Source: Adiantum capillus-veneris
Taxonomy: Eukaryota > Streptophyta > Polypodiopsida > Polypodiales > Pteridaceae
Assembly (NCBI GenBank): GCA_014529385.2
Contig: CM043964.1
Location: forward strand, 103,115,587-103,179,586
Direction: 5' to 3'
Length of the DNA stretch: 64,000 bases
Part shown: in pieces, positions 11,652 to 23,021 of the stretch
Layout: each line of letters starts with the position of its first letter
How positions within the stretch are numbered: the first letter of the stretch is position 1
The notes under the pieces: model-generated
Databases searched by the model: none
What the model saw: only the letters and a program-made list of their open reading frames with translations
What the model was told of the DNA's origin: nothing
Translations under genes and position numbers: made by a program

Positions 11652-12221
11652 ATGGCTAGAACAAAAGCAACTGCAAGGAAGGCAAGCAAGGGACCAGGAT
11701 TAGCAGCTAAGGAAAGTAGCAGATCTGCAACCCCAAAGAAGAGACATGGAAAACCAAATAAAATTTTGAAAGGTCCAAGGGTGAAGAAGTTACAAAGCTA
11801 CATGGGACTTTTCAGAGAAATCAGAAAGGCACAGAAATGTGTAGATTTGTGCATACCAAAGCTGCCCGTTCAGAGGATGGTGAGGTCCATATGTGAAGAA
11901 ACTACCTGGGGCACTAAAAGGTGGAAGGTGGTGGCTTTGATGGCTCTACAAGAAGCAGCAGAGGACTTCCTACTCGAGTACTTCAGTGACATCACCATTG
12001 TAGCAGCCCATGCCCACAGGGTTACTGTAATGGACAAAGATAGTGAGACACTAAAAAGAATAAGGTGGAGGTATGACAAACTAATGGTCCCCAATGTCTA
12101 CAAGGATAAGAAAATGAGGGAAATTTTGTTATACCCCCCTGAGCTATTGCCACAACTCACATTTGTAGATGTCACACATGATGTGAATACAAGGGGAAGG
12201 GTAAAGACTGTTGCTCGCTAA
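11652..12221 (+). CDS. Divergent histone H3 / CenH3-like protein with C-terminal extension
   Basis: The 189-residue product begins MARTKATARKASKG, matching the H3 tail with R2, T3, K4, R8 and K9 kept but S10 replaced by Ala and no clear K27 context. The histone fold follows: alpha-N LFREIRKAQKC (53-63), alpha-1 LPVQRMVRSICEE (71-83), loop 1 TTWGTKRW (84-91), alpha-2 LMALQEAAEDFLLEYFSD (96-113), then AAHAHRVTVMDKD (118-130). Loop 1 is one residue longer than in canonical H3 and ends in Trp, and LQEAAEDFL matches plant CenH3, so it leans to centromeric H3. About 50 extra residues follow the fold. The stop is TAA at 12219-12221, after which the same frame continues into the Ulp1 gene. Intronless and undamaged. 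Could be a functional variant or captured gene. Confidence 0.85.
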   Translation: MARTKATARKASKGPGLAAKESSRSATPKKRHGKPNKILKGPRVKKLQSYMGLFREIRKAQKCVDLCIPKLPVQRMVRSICEETTWGTKRWKVVALMALQEAAEDFLLEYFSDITIVAAHAHRVTVMDKDSETLKRIRWRYDKLMVPNVYKDKKMREILLYPPELLPQLTFVDVTHDVNTRGRVKTVAR

Positions 12222-12230
12222 ACAGAGTAC

Positions 12231-14438
12231 ATGAGGGAAGTAGAGCTTAAGGAGAAAGAAAAAGTAGCAGTGGAGTCCCAGAGGCAAACAGAATGCAATG
12301 TGACCGTGTCCATAGAGGCAAGCAATCAAGAAACTCTACTTTCAATGAAGGATGGTTTGCTTGCAGAGATACCATTTGTAGATGGAGCTAGAAAGCTAGC
12401 TCTGGAAAAAGTGGACATTAATTTATTGTTGAATCCAGATGCTCAAATCTCAGACACAATTATCTATGCTTGTCTTAAGTAAGTGTTACTATCTTCTAAC
12501 TTTGAAAACTCAGATAATAGGTTTACTAACTCAGGTATACTCTCTGTAGCTTGATCAAAAGTCAACTCCCACCGCACACCCACACGGAGGTGTTTCTTCT
12601 TGATCCACAAATGTCAATGATTATTAGACAGAAGAACAGTCCATCTGGGACCTTTGAGAGTTGGTTTCTCCATTGTGCTATGATGGAAGTAACTGTCATC
12701 ATCTTTCCATATGAGAACAACCATCACTGGAGTCTCATATGCCTTGATGTTGACCAACCAGCAGTGTGGGTGTTCAATTCAATAAAAGGAACCCACCATG
12801 AAATTAGACTGTAAGTGTTATATATCAGAAAGTGTTTCTTATAGATATCCATGTAAATTTGAAGCCTCAAGCTAACATCTTGATACTGCTTTGTGCAGTT
12901 GTATAAAGAGGTTGTTGCTTGCCTATGGCAAGCTATGTGAAAGGTATGAACTATACAAGGCCCCAATCAAAGATGTACCTGTCCCAAATCAAACCGATGG
13001 AAATTCTTGCGGCTGGAGATGTCTTCTCTATGCAGAATATGTCCTGCAAAGCTACTTTGCATTAAAACCTTTCACGACTAAGGTAACCATTTGGCAATGC
13101 ATTCATTCAGTTTTGGTTTAGTTTATACAAGAATTCTCACCATGTGGTCTTTCAATTTTGCAGAGTACTTTAAAAAAATACAGATATGATTATTTGCAAA
13201 GATACCGGGTAAGTTTAATACAACACCTGCTTACTATGTCGAGCCCCAGAGAACCTGAAGATAGCGGCTTGGACGACCGCACAATTGATATGACAATACA
13301 TGACGTGCCACCACGACAAACCCCTGCATCCAATACAGTGGAATCACAATGGGCTGAGGGGGTCATATCAGCTAAAGATGAAAGAGCCGAGGATGAGGAA
13401 AGGTCAAATGAGCATATGGAAGGTGCTAGTGTACAACCAGAGGGGCTTTTGGAGGAGACAATGAAAGAGCCAAGTCAGCTAGTGGAGGAGCCAAAAGAGC
13501 GTATGGATGAAACCCAAGATGAGGAAAGCAGGCCAATGGATGAGCAAAAGGATATGGATGAGGAAAGCAGGCCTAGGGATGAGCAAAGTGATATGGATGA
13601 GTCAAGGATGGATGATGCAAGCCGGTCAACCGAGGCAGAGGAAAAGACCTTGGAGGAAACCTTGAATGATGCAGAAAGAGCCATGGGGGAGACCCTTGAT
13701 GAAGATGTGAATGATGAAGCTAAAGCAGAGGAGAGCAACAACGACAACAACACTACAGAGACCCATTATGGACCCTTGCTACTTATAGATACGATTGTTC
13801 CGGTAATGTCTATTCAAGTATGGCAAGATATGTTCAGCTTCTAACTACTTATATGTACTTGTCAACTTTTATAGAGGTTGATTATCTTGGACCTCAATGG
13901 ATTGCTGCTGATGCGCGTGCCTCTCGGTGACATAGAACCCTTTGAGGATTTGCAAACGTTTCAGATGGGAACTTGTCAAGTCGTGGTTTGTCCAGGAACC
14001 AAGGAATTTATTCAGTTTCTTCTTCCACGCTTCAGAGTTTCCATATGGTCTTCAATGCAAAGGAAAAACTTGTCACCACTAGTTACAATAGTTTGCGGTG
14101 TATGCGGAGCTCACACGTTAGATTTTTCCTTTTTGTATGATCAAAGAAAATGTGTTACCGTCGAGGGCCACTACCACCCTAAAAAACCACATTTACCTCT
14201 TTTGTACAAACCATTTAGCCAAATCGGTGTACCCTTTGATGCAACTAATACACTACTGATTGATGATACTCCTGAAAAGGGAGAACTAAATCCACCGGGA
14301 ACAACTATCTCACCACCTTCTTTCAAGGGGCATTCCTTTGATTTTTACCTTGAAGACATTCTGATTCCATACTTACAGAAATTGTATCTCACTCCATTGT
14401 TCACGGACAAGTTTGTACTTTCTAATGAATTAAGATGA
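12231..14438 (+). CDS. Ulp1 (C48) SUMO-type protease fused to FCP1/NIF-like HAD phosphatase
   Basis: Five exons (12231-12478, 12550-12810, 12899-13082, 13164-13802, 13875-14438) join in frame with GT/AG borders to give about 631 residues. Ulp1 domain: NNHHWSLICLDV supplies the catalytic His near 141, VFNSIKG has Asn where Asp is usual near 157, and NQTDGNSCGWRC gives the oxyanion Gln near 200 and nucleophile Cys near 206. An acidic linker (about 250-440), rich in MDE/ERMDE repeats, leads to a HAD domain: ILDLNGLLL (motif I with Asn for the second Asp, near 450), IWSS (motif II), YKPF (Lys) and LIDDTPEKG (motif IV, near 573). Ulp1 enzymes remove SUMO/ubiquitin-like tags; FCP1-like enzymes dephosphorylate Ser/Thr. 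The upstream H3-like frame is in phase, separated only by TAA. Activity of both domains is uncertain. Confidence 0.8.
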
Positions 14439-14468
14439 CTCTTCTATCATGTCTTTGTCTTGTCTAAC

Positions 14469-14472
<4 letters not shown>

Positions 14473-14500
<28 letters not shown>
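14473..14500. repeat. (GA)n microsatellite
   Basis: About 14 GA units downstream of the HAD stop codon, between two convergent genes. Confidence 0.85.
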
Positions 14501-14503
<3 letters not shown>

Positions 14504-14624
14504 ACATGCTAAAGAAATGTATTTCAAGCACACTTATATTCACAGGGCACAATTGACAAATGAGCTCCAAAAACCTCATGTATTGAAAGTCATTCGTATA
14601 CACTTAGGTTCACAAGAATCTCTG

Positions 14625-16069
14625 TTACATTGACACTATTTCAACCCGACCATCCAACTCTTTGCACAAAATATCTTTTTCCCTTCGCCGCATCACCTTA
14701 CGGCCACTAGGAAAAAGGAAAAATCTGATAGGTCCCTCCGTGTCCATTGACTCTTCAATTATGTCATGCTGCAACTGCAGAAGACTGCATAGCTCCCTTA
14801 TTGTAACCACCAACATTAGGCCATGCTCTTTATCAATCACATTCACATCCACAACAGGATTATCTTCCAAACCTGCGAAAACTTGGTCCATAGGAATGTA
14901 CTTACCATTGAGCATTTGTGATCGGATATACCAAAAGGAGAGTAACAGTGATTGGCTTGCAATCATGTACTTGACAACTAGAGTATCAAGCGCGACCTCG
15001 CACCGTAAGCCAATCTCTTCCTTTACATACCATCCTCTGTCAAGAAGTTTGTCACAGGATGATTGCTGAAATGACTTGCACATGAACATAGTTTTCGTAA
15101 CACGGACGGATATTGTAGCTATGAAACAACTCTATGAAGAGTGCAAGAGGACAAAAGTTTGCAATTCTAACCAGTTTTGTGGGAATAGAGCTACGTAGAG
15201 ACCTCTATATATCCTTGTAGAGCTTACTTCGCATTGCCTCCACCATTGTTTCCTCGAGAACTGGCCAGTCCAGAGTGTTCCAATCGGTTGGTAGAGGCAG
15301 TTTCACCAATATGCCATTCTTATTCCCTGAGCTGAGTTGGTAGAAGTGGTCATAAGAAAATATTCCTTCATCAGCTAGGCTTTTGCTGCTCCTCCCTAAA
15401 TACTGTAGAGAACCAATGTGGGCATGAACAACAAGGAAGAGGCCTATTATGCACTCCACAGGCTCCCATTTCTCATAAGAAGAGAGATAAACATCTGCAA
15501 TATATATAAGAAGAGTTAAACTAAGAGTATCAATAAGTAAAAATGACAAATCTAATGGAGCTGTGAAGAATGGAGACATTGCTCATAAGAAGAGGGATAA
15601 ACGTTGCAAAATATATAAGAAAAGTTATAATGAGAGTATCAATAAGTGAAATGACAAATCAAACAAAGTTCAGATGTCAAGAGTACTTACAATTGCAACG
15701 TGGTTGATGTATATCTGATACATTTCCACCGTTTTCTATCACGTCTGGATGGGTAAACACATGCTGAACAAGAACTTCCTTTACAGATCTTTTGCCGATT
15801 TCAACTTTGAAATCCAACACTCTGGCCTTCCATGCTAAGCGGTAAACATTGATACCACTAGACCTCTTGGGTCTTCTTGGTTGCATGAGGACCCATGAAC
15901 CTTTGTTTATCCTTTGTCCAACCCATTGGTTCTCTGCACTTATTGAAGTTGATATTGTAATTGAGGATATGCTACTACTTGGCCTTCTAGGCAAAGTGCA
16001 GCTGTTGGTTGTTGGTGTGAGAGACAGTAAACACCTAGAGCTTCTTGGGCGAGAAGACGTGGAAGCCAT
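14625..16069 (-). pseudogene. Unknown protein near the right end of the element, broken
   Basis: Starts at a true ATG (16069) with a Ser/Arg-rich leader (MASTSSRPRSSRCLLSL). Exon 1 is 16069-15691 and the intron 15495-15690 has GTAAGT/TTGCAG borders. Exon 2 from 15494 continues as YLSSYEKWEPVECIIGLFLV and reaches TAG at 15205-15207; the same frame then reads on (RSLRSSIPTKLVRIANFCPL), and a frame change near 15065 leads into DKLLDRGWYVKEEIGLRCEV, ending at TAA 14625-14627 with TGA four codons later. I do not recognise the family. Its inward transcription from the right repeat mirrors the transposase-like gene at the left repeat, so it may be a second transposition protein. Confidence 0.5.
15471..15662. 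repeat. Tandem duplication across an intron acceptor
   Basis: The segment beginning TCTCATAAGAAGAG near 15471 recurs about 110 bases later (near 15581), including ATAAAC..TGCAA.ATATATAAGAA and AGAGTATCAATAAGT. It covers the 3' splice site of the minus-strand gene, so the gene carries two candidate acceptors. Confidence 0.75.
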
Positions 16070-16380
16070 AGCTCTCAGAGAAAAGATTTAGTGGAGGGAG
16101 ATTCACTTTGAAAGCATTCTAATGGAGGGAAAGTGTTTTAGAATTCCAATATCTTGTGCGGGCTTAATGGTCACCCTCCAGTACGTTAATGACCATAAGA
16201 GAATATCAGCAGTGGGACCACTGGCAAGCACCTAACAACTCGGTAAAAGCAAGGAAATTACGATGTCACAATCCAAGTTTTTAGGCTATTTTCCTATTTT
16301 TTGAGTCTTTCCACGTACTTTTCTACGTAACGTAGCTCTCATGCTCATTGGACGCGCTCTATTTTTCTCTCTCTTCATAT

Positions 16381-16415
16381 GGCCCTCCAAATGACCTCCG
16401 AAATTTCCTAATGTA
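16381..16415 (-). repeat. Right terminal inverted repeat
   Basis: Reads GGCCCTCCAAATGACC then TCCGAAATTTCCTAATG then TA; reverse complement of 4642-4676 with one mismatch. Flanking GGGCGGAAATAG does not pair with the left flank. Confidence 0.75.
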
Positions 16416-17797
16416 GGGCGGAAATAGTTTTTTGGACTTTTAAAATGTTGTCCCGTTTTCGCTACGAGACAGGACTAGGTCTTCTTCTAATGCTTTAGAC
16501 CCAAGCCATCGTCAATGGTGAAGGTCTATTCCTTGGATTTTTCTTGTTTAGAGACTCTAATTTTTATCAGACCTAGAGACATGTCAAGGATCCCATCTCG
16601 ATCTTGGTATTGGCGAGTTCGGGACCTTACAAATCCCATTTGATTTGTTCGGGCTGACAGGCCGCTATGGTCAATTTTTGGTCGTAGGTCTTCATGCACT
16701 AGTCGGTTTTGAGGGTTTTTTCTAGGAGTTTAGACTAGCTACCGGCCGTACAAAATGAATCATTGACGAGTAAAGAACTTACCCCTCATGTTTCAAGTGA
16801 GACAGCGCTGAAAACGGGCAACTGTGGACTCCGGAAAAGACGTGAGAAAGAGGTCGAAAGCTCTCTCTGCAAAGGCTGCAAGTGGAAATGAGGTGGTTTT
16901 AGCCTATCTTGGATATCTATACCCGGACTTCCCGAACCAATTTTTTCCAAATTCCCCCGTTAGTCCTACTAGGCAGTGAAATCTATGTTAGAGTCAAAAA
17001 TTTTCTTGATCGGATTCCTGTAGCTCGTTCTGCAAGAATTTTGCAAAAGTAGGCCTGGCCACCTAATTTAGGCTTCTCGCTTCCATCATTTGATTTCATT
17101 GAAAATTATTGTGCTTGTTTGCCTTGTCTTTCTGATCACCATCGTGTCTTTCTTTTTTCCATCTGAGCTTCCCTACTATTTATTATTAATTTTTTATATA
17201 TTTATTTAAAAAATCAAAGAAAATAGCAAAATGCTCTAAAAAAGTAAAGTGAAAATCCAATAATTAAGAAAATCCATTAAAAACACGGCTTTATTATTTT
17301 TTGTTGGATTTTTCTATTTTTAAGTCTCATTATCAATAAAAATGATTAAAAATATCCAAAAAGGACTACTTTTTGATGATTTTCTGATAGTATATACACT
17401 ATTTACACTCATTGGGAAAATATTATGAGTGAATTTTCCCTTGATGATGAATTATAAGGACACTATTAGGTAATTTTGCAAAACATCACACGTTAACATC
17501 GAGCTTTTTCTCCCCCTCTTCAAACATTGCCCTTAATTACTTAGTACTTAGTGCCCTTCCACCCCTCCTAGATGGCATACTCTAGGACGACTGTGTGCAT
17601 GGGTTGAACAATGGTGTCTATGCATAGCTGTGGTTGGCTCTACCATGATTTGAAGATCAATGCAATTCATACCACTATGTTGTGCATGAGTTGGGTCTTG
17701 AGTAATTAACTCAAGGGTTTCTGATGTCGAGGTTTGTTGCTGATGTCTTCCAAAGAGAAAATCTTGTAGCTTGTGTGCTCTCTATTTGATTGTACCA
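16416..17797. other. Non-coding region, possibly LTR remnants
   Basis: No gene seen. The part to about 17100 has balanced composition; 17150-17480 is very AT-rich. It lies immediately 3' of the minus-strand gypsy remnant, where that element's 3' LTR would be expected, but I could not define LTR borders. Confidence 0.35.
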
Positions 17798-19830
17798 TCA
17801 GGATGCTTCAGCACGTTGATTGCTTGAGTTGTTGGTAGCACTCTTAAATGTTGTCGAGCTTTTTCTCGCCATTGGTAGTTTGGTCTGCTTGGTGTTGTAC
17901 GGTTTTACTCGCCATTGCTTGATTGGTTTTATGGTTTGTGGATAAGATAAGTGATCCTTTTTCTTCCAAACAAATTTCATGTTATGTTCCTTGCTCGGAG
18001 ATGCTCGTCTCCGTGTTTTAACTCTTGGAACCTTCTTTTGTTTTGTTGGTGAAGTTTTTGGCACCCAGATTTGAATAGGATTATCCTTACGCTGTGCTTT
18101 TGGTACCCAAATTTACCTGACTCCTTGCATGCTACTTGTAGCATTTGCTTGTCGAGGGGATGGAGAAGATTGACTACTTTGTGGTTTGGTCTGATGATTG
18201 CTTCTTTTCTATTCGTCCTTGCTTGGTGCAATTGGAACAATGAGTTGCCCTCCTTTAGGTGATAGCTTTAGCTTATTTGTATCCCAATCTGGTACTGCTT
18301 TGTATGTTCGCATCTAGGGAATTGCAAGAATCATCATCTCATTCATGTGTTCATCTGGTAAGCAATACAAACTGATGAGGATATGAACATCCATGTACTA
18401 TCACGTTCAAGTTCACTACTCCCAATGTTGGGGTTGGGTTCTTGTTGCATCCCTTGATTGTCGCTATTTCTACTGTAAATGCTTGACTTGTTGCCTTCTT
18501 GTTCGTGGAATAACTTATTGCATTTACTCTAGCTCCTGTGCCCACTAAGGCATTGGTGCTATGATTGTTGAGCTGTACTTTGATGCGCATGTCCATTCCA
18601 TCTAACCAGTCATCATATGTTAAAACTGCATCTTTTGGTAATTCTCATTGTCGATCATCTATTTCCACAGTGTTGATGGGAATCTGTTGAGTCTTCAGAG
18701 TAGCTTTACGTTTGAGTACCCAAAGTCGAGCTTCCTCTTGGACTTCATCAATAACCTGCTGTCGTTTATTTTTTCTTTGCTTGGTTGCGTGCATTCTTTC
18801 TAGCAATTCATTGGTTAGCGGAAAATTGTATTTCTTTAAATGACATCCACTAATCCAATTAGCCATTGGTTCACCATCTACGATGGACAATTTTATGGCT
18901 CCACTTGGAGATACATTTTCAATGATAAACGGTCCATTTTCCTTTTTCTTAAACTTGGGAATGTGTTGCTTAAGGGAATAGACTAAAACTAAGTCCCCTT
19001 TCTTGAAGATTTTTGTGATTAGGTGGGAATCAAAAAACTGTTTTCGTTTCCGCTTTTGTGCATGGATGTGAGCTACAGCAGTTAGCCTTTGCTCATCTAG
19101 ATTTTCCAAATCTTCAAGTCTTTCTCACAATTCATGTCCAGTCCACTCAAGATTCTGTGCTACCCTTAATGTTGGCAATAGGAAATCTATTGGAAGTATG
19201 GCATCAAGACCATAAACAAGGTTAAAGGGTGTAGCATTTAAAGCTACTTTGAATGAAACTTGATAAGCCCATAGAGCAACATGGAGATTCATTTCTTAGT
19301 CCGTCCTTCCTCAACTAACCACTTTAGTCAGCACTGAGCTAAGAATTTTATTCGTATGCTCAGCTTATCCGTTTGCTTGTGGGTGATAGGGACCTGATTT
19401 GTTATGGATGACCATAAACTCATTAAGGAAATACTCGATTACCTCGTTGAGGAAATGAGTTCCCCGATCACTGACAATTTTATTGGCAGTCCATATCTCG
19501 TGAATACATACTCATATCAGAACGCAACAGTGATTCTGGCATCATTCTTTTGAGTTGCTTTAGCCTCGGCCCACTTCGTCAAATAGTCCATAGCTACAAT
19601 GATATATTGAGCTTGGGTTCTATAAGCAGGTGGTTGTATTGGTCCAACAAAGTCTATACCCCATTTTGCTAAAGCTCTAGCCCCCATCATTGCTCTTAAG
19701 GGCATGCTATCTTCACGTGTTGGCATTTTTGCTCGTTGACAAGCATCACACCTTCAAATATATTCTTTGGCATCTGCAAAAAGTGTTGGCCACCATATGC
19801 CTGCCATTAGGATTGCTCTTGCAATCTCAC
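17798..19830 (-). pseudogene. Ty3/gypsy integrase remnant with downstream protease-like domain
   Basis: Reading leftwards from 19830: a zinc-finger tail RCDACQRAKMPTRED, the first catalytic Asp in KWGIDFVGPIQPP, MDYLTKWAEA, then broken stretches covering the second Asp and Glu, and an integrase C-terminus with FKKGDLVLVYSLK and NGPFIIENVSPSG. After a TGA near 18647 the same frame gives LTYDDWLDGM and ALVGTGARVNAIS, a retropepsin-type motif with Gly for the catalytic Asp, and further left two IWVPK repeats. Integrase identity is secure. A protease after integrase is not the normal pol order. Many stops and frame changes; dead. Confidence 0.7.
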
Positions 19831-22640
19831 TAGAAAAGAGATACAGGTGGCTTGATTTAGATGGGCATAGCCATCGCTCGGTGGTGGAATAAAGGAAGCT
19901 ATTGGGAGCTAGACGACACCCGCTGGCTACCCTCTTCCAGGGAGGGTGCTGTAACTGCCCAATTACATAGGGTGAGGTTTAGATAGATGATACCTTTTTT
20001 CGTCCTCTTTCTAGAAACACTGGGCCATTTGTGGCGGCTCTGTATGTAAGAGACCTATTGAATGCCTGGATAGGGACCTTGGGCGTGCTGGTAAGGTCAT
20101 ACCACTGGCTATAGGCAGCATATTGTCTCTTTAATGCTAGCTGGGCAGAGGCCATTTCAACAAGATGCTGACGCACCTAGGAGTGCATGGCTATATACCT
20201 CAAGGACTGCCTCCTCAGAGCATCCTCGTTGGATAGTCTAGGTGCCCATTCGAGAGCTATTTTTTCATTCATAAGCAATATTTGTCTTTTACCACCCCCT
20301 TTATATGGTTACAATAATACAAAAGGGGATAGAGGACACAAGAGGCTCTGAGGATGAAGGCGCCGAGGCCTCCACTAGGAGGAAACTTGGAAAAGGGGTT
20401 GGTAGAGGCCCACACTCCCCTTTTCCCTCTACAGGACCCTCCCCAACTGGAGTGGGGTTATATGTATGGTAATAGATCATAAGTGTACACAGCTAGTATA
20501 TATTAAATAGTAACATGAGTCAAGAGGAGGCTATCTATATTAGGGTGAGGGTCCCATTGGTTTATCAAAGGGCTGATAAGACAAGAGGAGGATGAGGAAG
20601 GTGGCCGATGGGAAGATCAAGACACCTACAAGAAACTAAGAAACAATGAGAACTAGGGGGTTATAAGGTATGGAAAAGCTCAGTTTATCCCCACTAGAGA
20701 TGATTTTTTTCACGATACGTCTTGAGTGGTCAGGCGCATCAAAATAATAGTCGTCGTCACTAGCAATCTTAAAGAACACAACCTCCCAAACAAAGAGATG
20801 CGCGGATATGATAGCAAGGCATGCAAGAAGAAGGAATCTCCAATACCCTGAATGGAAAACTGGTGGGTCCTTTCCTCTAGCGGCAAACACCTGGGCCTTA
20901 TCTTTATCCGATATCCACATATAGGATGAGACAAACGGAGTGGAAGCCTATTCCTTGAGTTTGATAAGGTCCTCCAATATAGCTTGTCTGTCCCACCATT
21001 CAGTCCGTCCAACATCGAGGTGACCCACAACCCGGTCCCACACCTAGTGACCCATGTCAGTGATGAGATTCTGGTAGTCTGCATCATTAAGGGAGACAGA
21101 CCCATCCTTCTTACTCTTACTGGCCTCATTTAGGACAGCAAGCATTTGATAAACAACATTGATAGTGGCCTAGTCCATAATATACTTAAAGACACCGTGT
21201 AACCCAAAGAGCTGGACTATTGAGACTAAAAGAAACAAACCATATGAGAGATCCCTCCGTTAATAGATTGAATAAGACAACCAAGATAGGATTGGGGATG
21301 ATGAACCCACATGATAGTTGATGGTGCTTGGCGTGGGCTGTTCTTGATGAGGTACAAATAGAAGAGAAAGACAACATCAAGGAAAGAAGGTGGTGTCACA
21401 TTTGGTACTTTTAAGCCCATACAAAAGTTAAATATAAGGTTGTTGAGGGGGTGGTTATAGTGTCGATAGTGCCAATAGCCTTAAGAATTTCAATAGCTTT
21501 CGGGGGGGGGGGGTGAGTCAGATTTTTCATTCTAATGGGATTTTGAGCCCTAGCAAGTGCATACTGGTTTGTTTGAGCAAAGCATTCAACGAATGGAGGA
21601 CAAAAAGATAGTTGCAACATTGAGTAAGGTGGACCAACCCATCGTTCTCTAGGCTCATTGGGATCCCCAAGCAAGAATCTTCCAAGTAAAAAACGAGATG
21701 CATTAGAAGGAAAACTTCATGGGAGGTGAGTATACGAGAGTTAAGAAACATGTTGTGGTATAGGTTGCGTGGTTTTCCCGGCAAAGACTTCTCTTCTGGC
21801 CTTTTGTTGTACGGTTTTGTCCAGGAGGGAAGATAGACCGGGTTCCTTGAGCCCACAATATCGTGAAAAAGGGTGAGTTATTGTAGTATTGGGTTCCCCA
21901 ATACCTTCCTTTGAAATCCAGTCAGGTCAGTTGATGGGGATGTCTGGTCTACCTCCTTAATGCTCAATGAGATGGTACCCGTCTAACTAGTCAATTTGGC
22001 CCCATCTAGTGCACATTAGAGAATCCATTTCAGGAGGGGCTTGGGGCACTCCTCTCCCCACTTGTCCATAACAAAGGAACAGAAGGACCCAGACTGGTAG
22101 GCCTCCCCGGCATGCCACCATGTTTATCTCCTCCAAGGTAAGCTCATTGGAGAGAACGAGCTGGTTGATAACCCACTGAATGACCCTCTTAAGGTTGCAT
22201 CTTAGGTTGGCTGGGGTGATTGCACCAAAGCCGTTCTTTAGCACGAGTCCTGAGTAAATGGGAAGCTCCACATATGAGGTGGAAAAGAGGTGTTGCATGG
22301 GGCATCTACGGTAGAAATATGGGCAGTCCTCCGGGATAAATAAGCAAAAGACTAGGTAACATGTGCTGGTTATAGCCTTGATCTCCTCATTGAGAAGATT
22401 AACGAGCTCTTTGTATCAAGAGGGGGTGGCAACCAACCTAGATAATCCACATTCCAACTGGCCCAATAGAGGATTAAGGTAGGCCAGCCAAGGTAGTACT
22501 AGGGAATAAGGGTGGCAACATGTAACCTGTTTTCACGGGGCCTTCTCTGTCTGAAAATATAGCCCCCCTACCTGTTCCTTTAGGCCCTCCCTTACCTTGA
22601 TGCGAGACTCTACCCACTGAACCATCTCGTCCTCCATCCA
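19831..22640 (-). pseudogene. Strongly decayed unknown reading frames (virus- or plasmid-like region)
   Basis: The gypsy remnant ends abruptly near 19830. Leftover minus-strand frames include a segment at 20636-21150 (KSKKDGSVSLNDADYQNLIT through DPPVFHSGYWRF and a hydrophobic helix LLLACLAIISAHLFVW) broken only by TAG codons, one at 21411-21674 (LGDPNEPRERWVGPPYSMLQ), and one at 21987-22298 (LYILL-free, ending MCTRWGQID) with SYVELPIYSGLVLKNGFGAI. They share strand and state of decay with the SF3 helicase to the right and probably come from the same invader. I recognise none of them. Confidence 0.35.
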
Positions 22641-22646
22641 TATCTC

Positions 22647-23021
22647 CTACTTGCGATAGGCCTCCCCAAGCTCCATATACTGCTTTAAGAATTCCAGGGC
22701 CCTCTCCACTTCAGGGAGGGTTAGTTGATTATCCAGAGGCTCATCCTCACTCACTTCCACGGTCGGTTCTTCTTCCAAGATCGTCCCCCTTCCCGTGTTG
22801 GATGGAAGGCACCCTCCCATTTTGGGCTCATCATCCTTTCCCTCCATGTATTCCCTACTAGATAAAATCTCAAAATTGTCGGCACTATCGACACTATTGA
22901 CATCATCCACGCCTTCCACGTGGTTGACCATTAGGCAAAATTTGGATTCACAAAGGGGCCCTTTAAGGAGTTTGACTTTACCTCTCTCTACCAAAACGGG
23001 CGCATGGATAAATTTTTCCAA
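22647..23021 (-). CDS. Hypothetical acidic frame (124 aa), probably relic
   Basis: Encodes VLVERGKVKLLKGPLCESKF followed by an acidic region (VDDVNSVDSADNFEILSSRE). It overlaps the left arm of the large palindrome. No family recognised; it may continue the decayed region downstream of the helicase. Confidence 0.25.
   Translation of the reverse strand: MEKFIHAPVLVERGKVKLLKGPLCESKFCLMVNHVEGVDDVNSVDSADNFEILSSREYMEGKDDEPKMGGCLPSNTGRGTILEEEPTVEVSEDEPLDNQLTLPEVERALEFLKQYMELGEAYRK

Noticed and set aside
12199-12224. A 25-base intron removing the TAA between H3-like and Ulp1 frames
   Set aside because: GTAAAG...AACAG borders exist but the length is far below any normal plant intron.
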